Positions 1 through 8,318 of a stretch of 64,000 bases of DNA are shown here, in pieces; within the stretch, counting starts at the first letter, position 1; the number at the start of each line of letters is the position of its first letter. The notes under the pieces were generated by a model that saw only the letters and a program-made list of their open reading frames with translations, searched no databases and had not been told where the DNA came from. This stretch comes from Mycobacterium sp. ITM-2016-00317. GTDB lineage: Bacteria; Actinomycetota; Actinomycetes; Mycobacteriales; Mycobacteriaceae. The position numbers and the translations under genes were made by a program. Location: contig NZ_CP134399.1 of assembly GCF_002968295.1 (NCBI RefSeq), forward strand, positions 186,001-250,000. The letters are read 5' to 3'.

Positions 1-1
1 C

Positions 2-700
2 TACCCGCAGGGCGCGTCGCTGCTGCAGATGGGTTCGATCTTCGAGGACGGCGGCCTGCTGCACTTCGGGCTGTCGATCAACCAGCCGCCCCCGTGCATG
101 ACCGGCTTCCTGCCCGCCTCGGAATGGCGGTCACCGGCCGACACCAGCACCGCGCCGCTGCCGTCCGGGATGTACTGCAAGATCCCGAAGGACTACCAGG
201 GCAACTCCGTTCGCGGCGCCCGCAACTATCCGTGTGCGGACGTGCCGGGCAAGCGCGCTGCGTCGCCGACCGAATGCCGCAGCGACGAGCCGTACGTGCC
301 GCTGGGCACCAACCCGTGGTACGGCGACCCGAACCAGGTCGTGGCCTGCCCGGCGCCCGGCGCGCGGTGTGACCAGCGGGTGGCACCGGGGCAGGTCATC
401 CCGGCGCCGTCGGTGAACAACGGCATGAACCCGCTCCCCGCGGACCGGCTGCCGCCGACACAGGCGACCGCCCCGACCAGCGACCCGGTCAGCCGGCCGG
501 GCTCGGGTACCGTCAGGTGCAGCGGTCAACAGCCCAACCCGTGCACCTACACCCCGGCGCAGGGTCCCCCCGGCACCACCGCGGGCTACAGCCCGAGCAG
601 CGGTGAGGTCGTCGGTCCTGACGGTGTCCGGTACAACGTGAGCAATTCGAGCAACCCAGGAGACGACGGATGGAAGGAGATGCTGGCACCAGCCGGCTGA
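2..700 (+). CDS. mceF: Mce family protein MceF, C-terminal part (5' end outside window)
   Basis: This is the 3' end of an open frame that enters from the left edge. The encoded tail reads through a Cys-containing segment (PPPCMTGFLP) into a long Pro/Gly/Ser-rich region with scattered cysteines and ends in WKEMLAPAG, the layout of the C-terminal tail of actinobacterial MceF proteins. Mce proteins A-F form the periplasmic part of lipid importers driven by YrbE permeases. Four Mce-associated membrane genes follow directly and fix the identity as the last mce gene of an mce1-type operon. The MCE domain itself lies upstream of the window, so substrate cannot be judged here. Confidence 0.85.
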   Translation, partial: YPQGASLLQMGSIFEDGGLLHFGLSINQPPPCMTGFLPASEWRSPADTSTAPLPSGMYCKIPKDYQGNSVRGARNYPCADVPGKRAASPTECRSDEPYVPLGTNPWYGDPNQVVACPAPGARCDQRVAPGQVIPAPSVNNGMNPLPADRLPPTQATAPTSDPVSRPGSGTVRCSGQQPNPCTYTPAQGPPGTTAGYSPSSGEVVGPDGVRYNVSNSSNPGDDGWKEMLAPAG

Positions 701-1320
701 TCCCCGACCCCGACACCAACGCCGCCGACGCCGACGACACACGAGGCGCGCCGGACCCGACGTCGCCGGCCGCTCCCGACACGATCTCCCCGGCACCGTC
801 CCCGGACGACCTCCGCAGACCTTCGCGCCTGGGCACCGGTTGGGCCGCGGCGTTGTGCGTCGTGCTGCTGCTGCTCGCAGGCGGCGGCGTCGTCGCGGGC
901 GTGCTGGCGCTGCGCGCCGACCAGCGCGCCGCCGAGCTCGCCCGCTCCGACGAGGCCGCGCTGCAGGCCGCCAAGGAGTGCGTGGCGGCCACCCAGGCGC
1001 CCGACACCGCCGCGATGACCGCGGCCCAGACCAAGATCCTGGAGTGCTCCACCGGCGAGTTCGGGGTGCAGGCCGGCCTGTTCGGCAGCGTGCTGGCCGA
1101 GGCGTACCAGGCCGCGCAGGCGACGGTCGCGGTCGACGATCTGCGGGCCGCCGTCGAGCGGCGCAACGAGGACGGCACGGTCAACGTGCTGGTCGCAGTG
1201 CGCGTCCGGATCACCAACGCCGAGGCCGCCGACCAGCGGGTCGGGTACCGGCTGCGCGCGACGATGGCGTTCGACGAGGGCCAGTACCGCATCTCCAGGC
1301 TGGACCAGGTCAACTCGTGA
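670..1320 (+). CDS. Mce-associated membrane protein (Mas1A type, Rv0175-like)
   Basis: 216 residues. An acidic, Pro-rich cytoplasmic N-terminus (about 1-55) is followed by one transmembrane helix (about 58-80) and an extracytoplasmic domain that ends in the typical Mas tail (residues RLRATMAF, then RISRLDQV). Mas proteins share a small NTF2-like extracellular domain and are thought to stabilise Mce transporters. The gene overlaps the end of mceF by 31 bp and overlaps the next gene by four bases, so it is translationally coupled within the mce operon. No catalytic motif is visible. Confidence 0.85.
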   Translation: MEGDAGTSRLIPDPDTNAADADDTRGAPDPTSPAAPDTISPAPSPDDLRRPSRLGTGWAAALCVVLLLLAGGGVVAGVLALRADQRAAELARSDEAALQAAKECVAATQAPDTAAMTAAQTKILECSTGEFGVQAGLFGSVLAEAYQAAQATVAVDDLRAAVERRNEDGTVNVLVAVRVRITNAEAADQRVGYRLRATMAFDEGQYRISRLDQVNS

Positions 1321-2336
1321 CGTCGGTGCTGGACACGGCGCCCGCCGCGCCGGAGGCACCCGCCGAGGAGTCCCCGGCGTCATGGTCGGCGCGGGCGGGG
1401 GCGTTCGCAGTCGACACACTGCCCGCGGCCGGCGTGATCGCGACGGCGGTTCTGCTGGCGTTGACCGCCGACGGCTGGACCCGATGGCTGTTCACCGCGG
1501 TGGCCGCGGTCGCGTTCTTCCTGATGGCGGCCAACCGGCTGGTGCTTCCGGCCGCGACCGGGTGGACGCTGGGCCGGGCCCTGTTCGGCATCGCGGTGTG
1601 CCGCGCCGACGACAGCGCGGTGTGCCGCGCCGACAGCAGCGCGGTGTGCCGCGCCGACGGCAGCGCGGTCGGGGTGCTGCGGCTGACCGCGCGCGAGTTC
1701 GCCCACCTGCTGGACACCCTGGCGCTGTGCGTGGGCTGGCTGTGGCCGTTGTGGGACCGGCGTCGCCGCACGTTCGCGGACATGCTGACGGGCACGCGGG
1801 TGTACCGGGTGCCGCCACCGCAGCGCGACATGCGCCGGGTGGTCGCGGTGGCACTGATCGTGGCCGCGGTGGTGTCGGTGGCCGTGGTGGGTCTCGGTTA
1901 TGCGCTGGTGTACCGGCCGGAACGCGCGGTGGACACCGCACGCCAGCAGGTCGCCGAGGAGGGGCCGCGGATCGTGGAGCAGGTGCTGAGCTACGGCACC
2001 GACACCATGATCGACGACTTCGCCCGGGCGCAGGCGCTCACCACCGACGGATACCGGCCGCAGCTGATCGCCCAGCAGCAGGCGGTGCAGGGCGGCGGCG
2101 CGAGCACCAACGAGTACTGGGCGGTCAACAGTGCGGTGCTCACCGATCCGCCCGTCACCGCCGACCGGGTGTCGATGCTGCTCGCGCTGCAGGGGCAACG
2201 CGGCACCACGCCCGAGGACATGAAGTTCATCACCGCGACGGTGCGGGTGGACTTCGAGAAGTCGGCCGACGGCCAGTGGCGGGTGGCGAACCTGAGCGTG
2301 CTGAAGAAGCCGATGATGAACGTGGCGGGCCAGTGA
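1317..2336 (+). CDS. Mce-associated membrane protein with RDD domain (Mas1B type, Rv0176-like)
   Basis: 339 residues from a GTG that overlaps the previous stop. The first half is an RDD-type membrane domain with several hydrophobic helices (about 35-150) and the segment RRRRTFADMLTGTRVY typical of RDD proteins. A further helix (about 178-198) leads into a Mas-type extracellular domain ending in TVRVDFEKSADGQWRVANLS. This two-part architecture is that of Rv0176 in the mce1 operon. A run of three near-identical eight-residue units (VCRAD-SA) is inserted in the RDD part, described separately. It probably helps assemble or anchor the Mce complex. Confidence 0.85.
   Translation: MTSVLDTAPAAPEAPAEESPASWSARAGAFAVDTLPAAGVIATAVLLALTADGWTRWLFTAVAAVAFFLMAANRLVLPAATGWTLGRALFGIAVCRADDSAVCRADSSAVCRADGSAVGVLRLTAREFAHLLDTLALCVGWLWPLWDRRRRTFADMLTGTRVYRVPPPQRDMRRVVAVALIVAAVVSVAVVGLGYALVYRPERAVDTARQQVAEEGPRIVEQVLSYGTDTMIDDFARAQALTTDGYRPQLIAQQQAVQGGGASTNEYWAVNSAVLTDPPVTADRVSMLLALQGQRGTTPEDMKFITATVRVDFEKSADGQWRVANLSVLKKPMMNVAGQ
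1596..1667 (+). repeat. 3 x 24 bp in-frame tandem repeat
   Basis: Three consecutive 24-base units, each beginning GTGTGCCGCGCCGAC and ending AGCGCG, differ only in the codon that follows GCCGAC (GAC, AGC, GGC). They encode three copies of VCRAD-x-SA within the RDD domain of the Mas1B-type protein. The repeat keeps the frame, so copy number could vary by slippage without breaking the gene. Each unit adds one cysteine between two membrane segments. Confidence 0.9.
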
Positions 2337-2905
2337 GCCCGGCCCGCAGGTTCACCGCCGCCGACCCCGCCGACAGCACGGTCGGCGAGGACTACTTCCG
2401 GCCGAAGCCCCGACCCGCTGCGCGCTGGGGCCTGCCGCTGGTGTCGGTGCTGGCCGCGCTGGTGCTGGTGGCGGCGATCGCGGCGAGCGCGTTCATGCTC
2501 GTCGGGCAGCTCGGTGACCGCAGGGAGGCGGTCGACGAGGCCTCGGCGCTGGGCTACACGAGCGGGTTCATGGTGATGTACACCAGCCTGGACCCGTACA
2601 ACGCGAACGGCTATGCCGACCGGGTGGCCGCCGAGGCCACCGGGGAGTTCGCCAAGAACTTCCAGGCCAGGCTGAACGAGATCCTGGTCCAGGTGGCGCG
2701 TTCGGAACCCAGCACCGGTGAGGTGCTCGCCGCGGGGGTGCAGCGGTGGAACGAGGACGGCAGCGCCGACGTGTTGATCGCCACCAAGGTCACCTCGAAG
2801 ACGCCGGACGGCAAGTCGACGATCGAGAGCGGAAGCCGTTGGGTCGCAACGGCGATCAAGGAAGGACAGCAGTGGAAGATCAGCAACCTGGTACAGGTGA
2901 TCTGA
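2333..2905 (+). CDS. Mce-associated membrane protein (Mas1C type, Rv0177-like)
   Basis: 190 residues from a GTG overlapping the preceding stop by four bases. It has a short cytoplasmic N-terminus, one transmembrane helix (about 36-58) and an extracellular Mas domain that contains VQRWNEDGSADVLIATKV and ends in WKISNLVQVI. The NEDG...V-L-V/I-A pattern recurs in the neighbouring Mas proteins and marks their shared fold. It is part of the mce operon and probably an accessory of the Mce lipid transporter. Confidence 0.83.
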   Translation: MSPARRFTAADPADSTVGEDYFRPKPRPAARWGLPLVSVLAALVLVAAIAASAFMLVGQLGDRREAVDEASALGYTSGFMVMYTSLDPYNANGYADRVAAEATGEFAKNFQARLNEILVQVARSEPSTGEVLAAGVQRWNEDGSADVLIATKVTSKTPDGKSTIESGSRWVATAIKEGQQWKISNLVQVI

Positions 2906-3663
2906 CCACCGACGATCCGGTCACGCGGTCCCGCAGGCGGTTCTTCCGCCGCATGCCGAAGGCCGCTCCCGAAGCCGTGCCCGCGGTCGACGAGCCAGCC
3001 CCCAAGGTGCCCGTCGGCAAGTCCCGGCGCGCTGCGCGGAAACCGGCCGAGGAGACGCCGGCTGAGGAGACCCCGGAGGCTGTCGCCGAGACCCCGGACG
3101 AGCAGCCCGAAGCCGTCACGCTGGTGCCGCACCGGCCCGCGGGACGCCGGGCCGTGGTCGCGGTCGCAGCCGCGTCGGTGGTGTTCGTCGCCGCGAGCGG
3201 GTTCGCCGCGGCGATGGCCCAGCCCTATCTCGTCGAACGTGCGCTCTACGAGACCAAGCTGACCATCGCGCGGACCGCGACCGACGCGATCACCACGCTG
3301 TGGACCTACAGCCCGGACGACATGGCCACGCTCGGCGAGCGCGCCTCGGCCTACCTGAGCGGTGACTTCGGCACCGAGTACCGCCGCTACATCGACGCGA
3401 TCGTCGAGCCCAACAAGCAGGCCCAGGTCACCAACACCACCGAGGTGATGGGTGCGGCGGTGGAATCGGTGTCGCCGCCGACGATTCCGACCGAGGCGAC
3501 CGCGCTGGTGTACACCAACTCGGTGGCCACCAGCCCGGTGACCAAGAACATCCCGTCGCTGCGGTACCTGTCCTACCGGCTGACGATGCAGCGCGAGGGC
3601 GACGACTGGCGGATCGTCCGGATGTCGACCATCACCTCCTTCGACCTGACACCGCAGCTGTAA
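2872..3663 (+). CDS. Mce-associated membrane protein (Mas1D type, Rv0178-like)
   Basis: 263 residues. I chose the GTG at 2872 because a strong ribosome-binding sequence (AAGGAAGGA) lies just before it; the gene therefore overlaps its predecessor by 34 bases. The N-terminal 85 residues are charged and repetitive (several EETPAEE-like units). One transmembrane helix (about 92-112) and a Mas-type extracellular domain ending in DDWRIVRMSTITSFDLTPQL follow. It is the last gene of the mce operon in this window. Confidence 0.82.
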   Translation: MEDQQPGTGDLTTDDPVTRSRRRFFRRMPKAAPEAVPAVDEPAPKVPVGKSRRAARKPAEETPAEETPEAVAETPDEQPEAVTLVPHRPAGRRAVVAVAAASVVFVAASGFAAAMAQPYLVERALYETKLTIARTATDAITTLWTYSPDDMATLGERASAYLSGDFGTEYRRYIDAIVEPNKQAQVTNTTEVMGAAVESVSPPTIPTEATALVYTNSVATSPVTKNIPSLRYLSYRLTMQREGDDWRIVRMSTITSFDLTPQL

Positions 3664-3695
3664 CCGACGCTGCCACAGCCGCTTTCGCCGCCGCC

Positions 3696-4448
3696 ATGCC
3701 GTTCGTGAAGCGAAACCCGCACGCCCCCGCAGGGTTCTTCGGATGCGAGGCCGCCGGGCTGCGGTGGCTCGCCGCGGCCGACGGCGGAGTGCCGTGCGCC
3801 CGCGTCCTGGACGTCACGCAGCACGCGCTGACGCTGGAGCGGCTGACAAGCGCCGCGCCCACGCGCGCCGCGGCCCGCGAGTTCGGCGCGCGGCTGGCCC
3901 GGACCCACGACGCGGGCGCCGACGGGTTCGGCGCACCGCCGCAGGGCTGGACCGGGCCGGGGTTCTTCGGCCCGCTGAACCACCCGCTGCCGATGGACTA
4001 CGCCCGCGACGCTTCCTGGGGTGCGTTCTACGCCGACCGCAGGCTGGCGCCGATGGCCGAGCGCGCCGACCTGGACCCGGGCACCGCAGCGGCCGTGGCT
4101 GCCGTCGCCGACCGTTGCCGGGCAGGCGAATTCGACGACGACGACATACCGGCCCGGTTGCACGGCGACCTGTGGAGCGGCAACGTGCTGTGGACCGCCG
4201 ACGGCGTGGTGCTGATCGACCCGGCCGCGCACGGCGGGCACCGCGAGACGGACCTGGCGATGCTGGCGCTGTTCGGCTGTCCCCACCTCGACGAGGTGAT
4301 CGCCGGCTACCAGCAGCAGCGACCGCTGCGCGCCGGCTGGCAGGGCCGGGTCGGGCTGCATCAGCTCTACCCGCTGCTGGCCCATGTGGTGCTGTTCGGG
4401 GCGGGCTATCAGGCGCAGACCCGGGCGGCCGCGCTGAGCGTCAGTTGA
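3696..4448 (+). CDS. fructosamine kinase family protein
   Basis: 250 residues, a little shorter than the usual fructosamine-3-kinase-like proteins (about 250-290). The aminoglycoside-phosphotransferase-like catalytic core is clear: HGDLWSGN (catalytic Asp loop) and the metal-binding segment IDPAAHGGHRETDLAML. The family phosphorylates sugar adducts on amines or unknown small molecules. It starts 32 bases after the mce operon, on the same strand, and its end overlaps the convergent glycosidase gene by eight bases. Start ATG at 3696 has only a weak ribosome-binding site, so the true N-terminus is uncertain. Confidence 0.8.
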   Translation: MPFVKRNPHAPAGFFGCEAAGLRWLAAADGGVPCARVLDVTQHALTLERLTSAAPTRAAAREFGARLARTHDAGADGFGAPPQGWTGPGFFGPLNHPLPMDYARDASWGAFYADRRLAPMAERADLDPGTAAAVAAVADRCRAGEFDDDDIPARLHGDLWSGNVLWTADGVVLIDPAAHGGHRETDLAMLALFGCPHLDEVIAGYQQQRPLRAGWQGRVGLHQLYPLLAHVVLFGAGYQAQTRAAALSVS

Positions 4449-5529
4449 ACGCCAGCCACGCCGGCTGAGCGCGTTCGCGGGAGTCGCACAGCACCGCCAT
4501 GGTGTCGCAGGAGCCGCGCGGCGAGCCGGCGCCGGCCCACATCCCGCCGGTGTCGCGGCGCAGCACGATCGCCGAGGAGCCGCCGCCGTCGAGCAGCACC
4601 GCGGTGTCGCTGCCCAGCCCGCGGAACAGGTCCTGGATCTGGTCCGGGGTGTAACTGCCGCCCTGGAAGACGTACATCTCGTCGCGGTCGCGGACGTAGG
4701 CCAGCGCGGTGCGCGCCGCGCTCGGTCCTGGATCGTTGAGCTGGCCGGTGTCGCCCGGGGCCAGCAGCCCGATGCCTGCCACGGCGACGAACCGGGTGCC
4801 CTTGTCGAGCAGGCCGGTCACCGCCGGGGTGGCGGCGTCGAAGTCGTCATCGTGGCGGGGCGGGACGACGAACGGCGCCCCCTTGACCGGCAGGATCATC
4901 GTGGACAGCGCCATCCAGTGCTCGTCTCCGCCGGAGAGCCCCTGCTTGCCGGCGTAGGCCAGCGTCCCGGTCACCGCGGCGTTGGTCCGGCCCAGCCCAC
5001 GGGTGTTGTCCACGTAGGCGCCCAGCGGCGAGCTGCAGCCCGTGGTCTTCCACGAGCCGCCGCGCTGCCCGCGGACGTCGAAGAAGTTCGCGTTGATCGC
5101 GATGGCGGGCTGGCCGAGCGCGTACCAGGCCTCCAGCGGGGTGTAGATCTCGGACGCCTGCCACAGCCCTTCGCCGGTGCGGGCGCGCGGATCCCGTTCG
5201 CAGCGGGCCTGATAGCCGGTGTGCGAGTCGGCGAGCAGCCGCGGAGCCAGTCGCTGGGAGGCACCCTTGATGATCATCAGCCGGCCACCGTTGTTCATCT
5301 CGTACCACCGGCCCGCCGCGTTGAGCATCGGTGCGGGGAAGCCGCCGCCGAAGTTGTAGACCAGGTAGGAGCCGCGGGTGTTGGCGATCGCGCCCGCGAG
5401 CAGCGCGCGGGCATCGGCCGCCGCGGCCGGGGGCGCCGTCGCGGCCGCCACCGTGGCGCACATCGTCACCGCGAGCGCGTAGCGCACCGCGGTGAGAAAT
5501 CGCCGCAAGTTTGCGGGGGGAGTCGGCAC
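4441..5529 (-). CDS. exported phosphodiester glycosidase (NAGPA/DUF2233) family protein, LprO position
   Basis: 362 residues from the GTG at 5529, chosen because GGAG stands six bases upstream and because the frame further upstream runs into a clear promoter. The N-terminus is a signal peptide (LRRFLTAVRYALAVTMCATV, then AAAADA). The C-terminal half carries the family signature VLLDGGGSSAIVLRR, with ANFFD and a Cys pair before it. NAGPA-type enzymes cleave phosphodiester-linked sugars; here an extracytoplasmic envelope role is likely. It holds the genomic place of Rv0179c (lprO) but shows no lipobox. Confidence 0.8.
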   Translation of the reverse strand: MPTPPANLRRFLTAVRYALAVTMCATVAAATAPPAAAADARALLAGAIANTRGSYLVYNFGGGFPAPMLNAAGRWYEMNNGGRLMIIKGASQRLAPRLLADSHTGYQARCERDPRARTGEGLWQASEIYTPLEAWYALGQPAIAINANFFDVRGQRGGSWKTTGCSSPLGAYVDNTRGLGRTNAAVTGTLAYAGKQGLSGGDEHWMALSTMILPVKGAPFVVPPRHDDDFDAATPAVTGLLDKGTRFVAVAGIGLLAPGDTGQLNDPGPSAARTALAYVRDRDEMYVFQGGSYTPDQIQDLFRGLGSDTAVLLDGGGSSAIVLRRDTGGMWAGAGSPRGSCDTMAVLCDSRERAQPAWLAFN

Positions 5530-5567
5530 CGGCGGCTCCAATCGGGACGGGCGGGGACAGCCCACTG

Positions 5568-5595
5568 AGGATAATCCCACCAGAAACACTGTCAA
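5568..5595 (-). promoter_or_regulatory. sigma-A type promoter for the glycosidase gene
   Basis: On the minus strand a perfect TTGACA (5595-5590) is followed after 16 bases by TATCCT (5573-5568). The spacing and the -35 hexamer fit a housekeeping promoter. It places transcription start near 5561, about 30 bases before the GTG start chosen for the glycosidase gene. The same hexamer coincides with a TTG that could be mistaken for a start codon. Confidence 0.6.
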
Positions 5596-5712
5596 CTTTC
5601 GTCACAGTGGTATCACAGGATGGTCCCGAGCTGGTCGCTGCGACGTTTGCTGGATCGGAATGGGCGCTAGTCTCCGTGGATGATGCGGCCTGCGTCCGGG
5701 TACCCGGGCGGA

Positions 5713-6158
5713 ATGCCTACTGTGACTCGCACCTTCACCGTCACTGCACCGCCGTGGGTGGTCGTCGACTACCTCAAGGATTCGGCCACGCGGAGCAGTG
5801 GGATCCCGGCACCCGGAGTTGCCAGCGCATCGACACCGGTCCCGTCGTCGAGGGCGCGTTCTGGCACAACGTGTCCAGGATGTTCGGGGTCACCGCGGAA
5901 CTGACCTACAAGCTCGACGAGCTCACCGACCGCAGGGTGGTGTTCGTCGGGGAGAACCAGTCCTCCAGGACCGTCGATGCGATCACCGTCGACCGCGGCG
6001 GCGACGGTTCGGTGGTCACCTTCCAGGCCGACATCGAGATGCACGGTTCGGCAAAGCTTCTCGGGCCGCTGGTGAAGATCGCGTTCGAGAAACGAGTCGG
6101 CGGAACAGAGAAGCAGCTGGCCACCGTGCTCAACAGGCTGGTCAAGACTCCGGGTTAA
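5713..6158 (+). pseudogene. SRPBCC (START-like) family protein, broken by a one-base deletion
   Basis: The reading frame from ATG 5713 gives PTVTRTFTVTAPPWVVVDYL-KD and then goes out of frame. The next frame continues without loss as GHAEQWDPGTRSCQRID and reaches the stop at 6158. Adding one T in GATTCGG near 5781 restores a continuous protein of about 149 residues with the usual length and motif order of polyketide-cyclase/START proteins (hydrophobic ligand cavity). The rest of the frame is intact, which points to a very recent mutation or a consensus error. The gene is divergent from the glycosidase and its stop overlaps the convergent dehydrogenase. Confidence 0.75.
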
Positions 6159-7474
6159 GGCGGCGCCAGCCGGTAGATCGCGTCGGCCGCGTCGTCGGTG
6201 ACGTACACCGCGCCGTCGGGTCCGACGACGGCGGCCACCGGTCTGCCCCAACGGGATCCGTCGTCGGCCTGGAAGCCGCCGACCAGTGTCTGCTGGTCGC
6301 CGAGCCCGCCGTCCTGCCACGGGTAGAACGACACCTCCGGGGCCCGGGGCGGCTGTCGGTTCCACGAGCCGTGCACCCCGACCAGCGCGCCGCGCGCGTA
6401 CGGCGCCGGAAGCTCGCCGTCGACGAAGCTCAGGCCCAGCGGCGCCGAGTGGGCGCCCATGCTCTGCTCGACCGGCGGCAGTGACGCGCAGTCCATCTGC
6501 GCACCATCGGGATTGGTTTGCACGTCGCGGATGAACGGCAGGTCGGCCGGGCCGCCGTCGGGGTTGCAGTACGGCCATCCGAGTTCACGTCCGGGTGTGA
6601 GCTTGGCGATCTGTTCGGGCGGGTGGTCGTCGACGTACTCCGGGATCACCTGCCCGTAGGACGGACCCGGCTCCGGGAAGGCGACGTTGTCACGTCCGTT
6701 GTTGGCCGTCCACAGCGCGCCGTCGGGCGCGACCGCCAGCCCGGTGCCGTTGCGCACCCCGGTCGCGAACGGTTCGGCGGGTCCGCCACCGGGCGGCACC
6801 CGCATGACCGTCGCCCTCGGTGGGTCGGCCGAGCGGTCCTGCGCCGAGATGTTGCCGGTCGAGCCGATGGAGAAGTAGACGGCACCGTCGCGGCCGACCG
6901 CGACGCTCTTGAGCACGTGCGAGTAGGCGCCCCGCAGATCGGGGCTGCGGTCGTCGGGCAGCCCGCCTGCGACCGTCCTGGGCTCGACGGCGGTGCCCCG
7001 GTCGTACCGGTAGGCCAGCACCTGGTCGCTTTCGGCGACATAGAGCGTCGTCCCGTCGAAGGCCAGGCCGTGCGGCTCGTCGAGGTCCTCGAGCAGCACC
7101 GATTCCTCGGGCGCCGCGCCGGGGCGCGGTGCGAACCGCAGCACCCGGCCGGTGCTGGGCACCGAGACGAGCAGGGCGCCGTCGGGGGTCCACGCGGCCA
7201 GGCGCGGCCGGGCGGTCCGCGCCCACACCGACAGCGTCCAGCCCTGCGGCACCAGCGCCTCCCGCGGCTGGTCGAACGGTGCGTCGGCCAGCCGTTCGTC
7301 GACCGCGACGGTCACCGGGCCCAGTCCGGGCCCCGGTGGGCGGTCGGTCGTGCTCGCCGGAGCCGGGGCGGGCGCAGGCGACAGCGCGGGCCCCGGTCCG
7401 GATGTGCAGGCGGTCAGCAGCGCCGCTCCGGTCAGCAGGACGCCGATTCGCTTATGCCGCACCAAGTCCCGCAT
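6155..7474 (-). CDS. PQQ-type sugar dehydrogenase (glucose/sorbosone family) lipoprotein
   Basis: 439 residues. The N-terminus is a lipoprotein signal with lipobox LLTACTS near residue 20. The body is a six-bladed beta-propeller of the soluble glucose/sorbosone dehydrogenase family, recognised from HGLAFDGTTLYVAES, RNGTGLAVAPDGALWTANNG and GSWNRQPPRAPEV. The family oxidises sugars with PQQ, although many actinobacterial members have no known substrate. It follows the pirin gene on the same strand with a 23-base overlap, so the two are probably co-transcribed. Confidence 0.82.
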   Translation of the reverse strand: MRDLVRHKRIGVLLTGAALLTACTSGPGPALSPAPAPAPASTTDRPPGPGLGPVTVAVDERLADAPFDQPREALVPQGWTLSVWARTARPRLAAWTPDGALLVSVPSTGRVLRFAPRPGAAPEESVLLEDLDEPHGLAFDGTTLYVAESDQVLAYRYDRGTAVEPRTVAGGLPDDRSPDLRGAYSHVLKSVAVGRDGAVYFSIGSTGNISAQDRSADPPRATVMRVPPGGGPAEPFATGVRNGTGLAVAPDGALWTANNGRDNVAFPEPGPSYGQVIPEYVDDHPPEQIAKLTPGRELGWPYCNPDGGPADLPFIRDVQTNPDGAQMDCASLPPVEQSMGAHSAPLGLSFVDGELPAPYARGALVGVHGSWNRQPPRAPEVSFYPWQDGGLGDQQTLVGGFQADDGSRWGRPVAAVVGPDGAVYVTDDAADAIYRLAPP

Positions 7475-8219
7475 GCATCTCCCAGACGAGGATCTCCGCG
7501 GGTGCGGTGGCGGTCACCCGCTGGCCGCCGGATGCGGTGAAGCGCACCGCGTCACCTTCGCGCAGCGCTCCGGCGTCCTCCAGGGTGACCTCGCCCCGGG
7601 GGACGAACAGGTGAAGGTACGGCGCCTCGGGCAGTTCGACGCTCTGGCCCGGTTCCAGGCGGGCGCCGTGCAGCGCCGCGTACCGGTTGCGGATGGTGAT
7701 CGCGGCGGTGTCGGTGTGCGCGGGCATGCCCGAGGCGATGGTCACCATCCGGCCGCGCAGCAGCTCGTCGTCGATCTCGAGCTGCTGGTAGCCGGGGTCG
7801 GCGCCGGACTCGTCGGGCACCACCCACATCTGGACGAAATGAACTGGCTCACTGTGGGTTTCCTGACCGGTGAGGGTCCAGGAATCGTTCTTCTCCGAAT
7901 GCAGGATGCCGCGGCCGGCCGACATCCGTTGGGCCAGACCGGGATAGATCACCCCCGAGTTGCCCGTGGAGTCCTGGTGCACCAGCGAGCCGCGCAAGAC
8001 CCAGGTGACGATCTCCATATCGCGGTGCGGGTGGGTATCGAACCCCGTTCCCGGCTTCACGACGTCGTCGTTGTTGACCAGCAGAAGTCCGTGGTGGGTG
8101 TTGTCCGGTTCGTAGTGGCTGCCGAACGAGAACGAGTGCTTGGAGTCCAACCACGCGATCTTGGTCTTCGCGCGGTCGTCGGCCCGCCGGACGTCGACGG
8201 TGCTGCGGCTGTTGCCCAT
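7452..8219 (-). CDS. pirin family protein (Rv0181c-like)
   Basis: 255 residues with the two-cupin pirin architecture. The N-terminal cupin holds the metal-ligand pattern FDTHPHRDMEIVTWVLRG and HSEKND (His-His-His-Glu). The C-terminal cupin is more degenerate (YLHLFVPRGEV). Bacterial pirins act as iron-dependent redox sensors or quercetinases; the role in mycobacteria is not known. The gene is divergent from a MarR regulator over a 99-base intergenic region with a palindrome, so regulation by that MarR is likely. Confidence 0.88.
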   Translation of the reverse strand: MGNSRSTVDVRRADDRAKTKIAWLDSKHSFSFGSHYEPDNTHHGLLLVNNDDVVKPGTGFDTHPHRDMEIVTWVLRGSLVHQDSTGNSGVIYPGLAQRMSAGRGILHSEKNDSWTLTGQETHSEPVHFVQMWVVPDESGADPGYQQLEIDDELLRGRMVTIASGMPAHTDTAAITIRNRYAALHGARLEPGQSVELPEAPYLHLFVPRGEVTLEDAGALREGDAVRFTASGGQRVTATAPAEILVWEMHAGLGAA

Positions 8220-8273
8220 GTGTGGATCACTCCTCGAGAGTTCCTGTCAGCCTAGGTGGCTGTGCTGCTGCCG

Positions 8274-8289
8274 ACAACATGCATGATGT
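8274..8289. promoter_or_regulatory. imperfect 16-bp palindrome between pirin and MarR genes
   Basis: ACAACATGCATGATGT reads the same on both strands at 14 of 16 positions. It lies midway between the divergent pirin and MarR starts, 30 bases before the MarR ATG. Size, symmetry and place fit a MarR-dimer operator; binding is inferred only. Confidence 0.45.
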
Positions 8290-8318
8290 GTCATGTATTC
8301 CGCGGTTAGGGTGGATTC

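Noticed and set aside
1596..1667. CRISPR-like array
   Set aside because: Units are 24 bases, directly adjacent without spacers and in frame inside a coding region.
5505..5595. TTG at 5595 or 5508 as start of the glycosidase gene
   Set aside because: The first coincides with a TTGACA -35 hexamer and the second has no ribosome-binding site; GTG 5529 has GGAG at good spacing.
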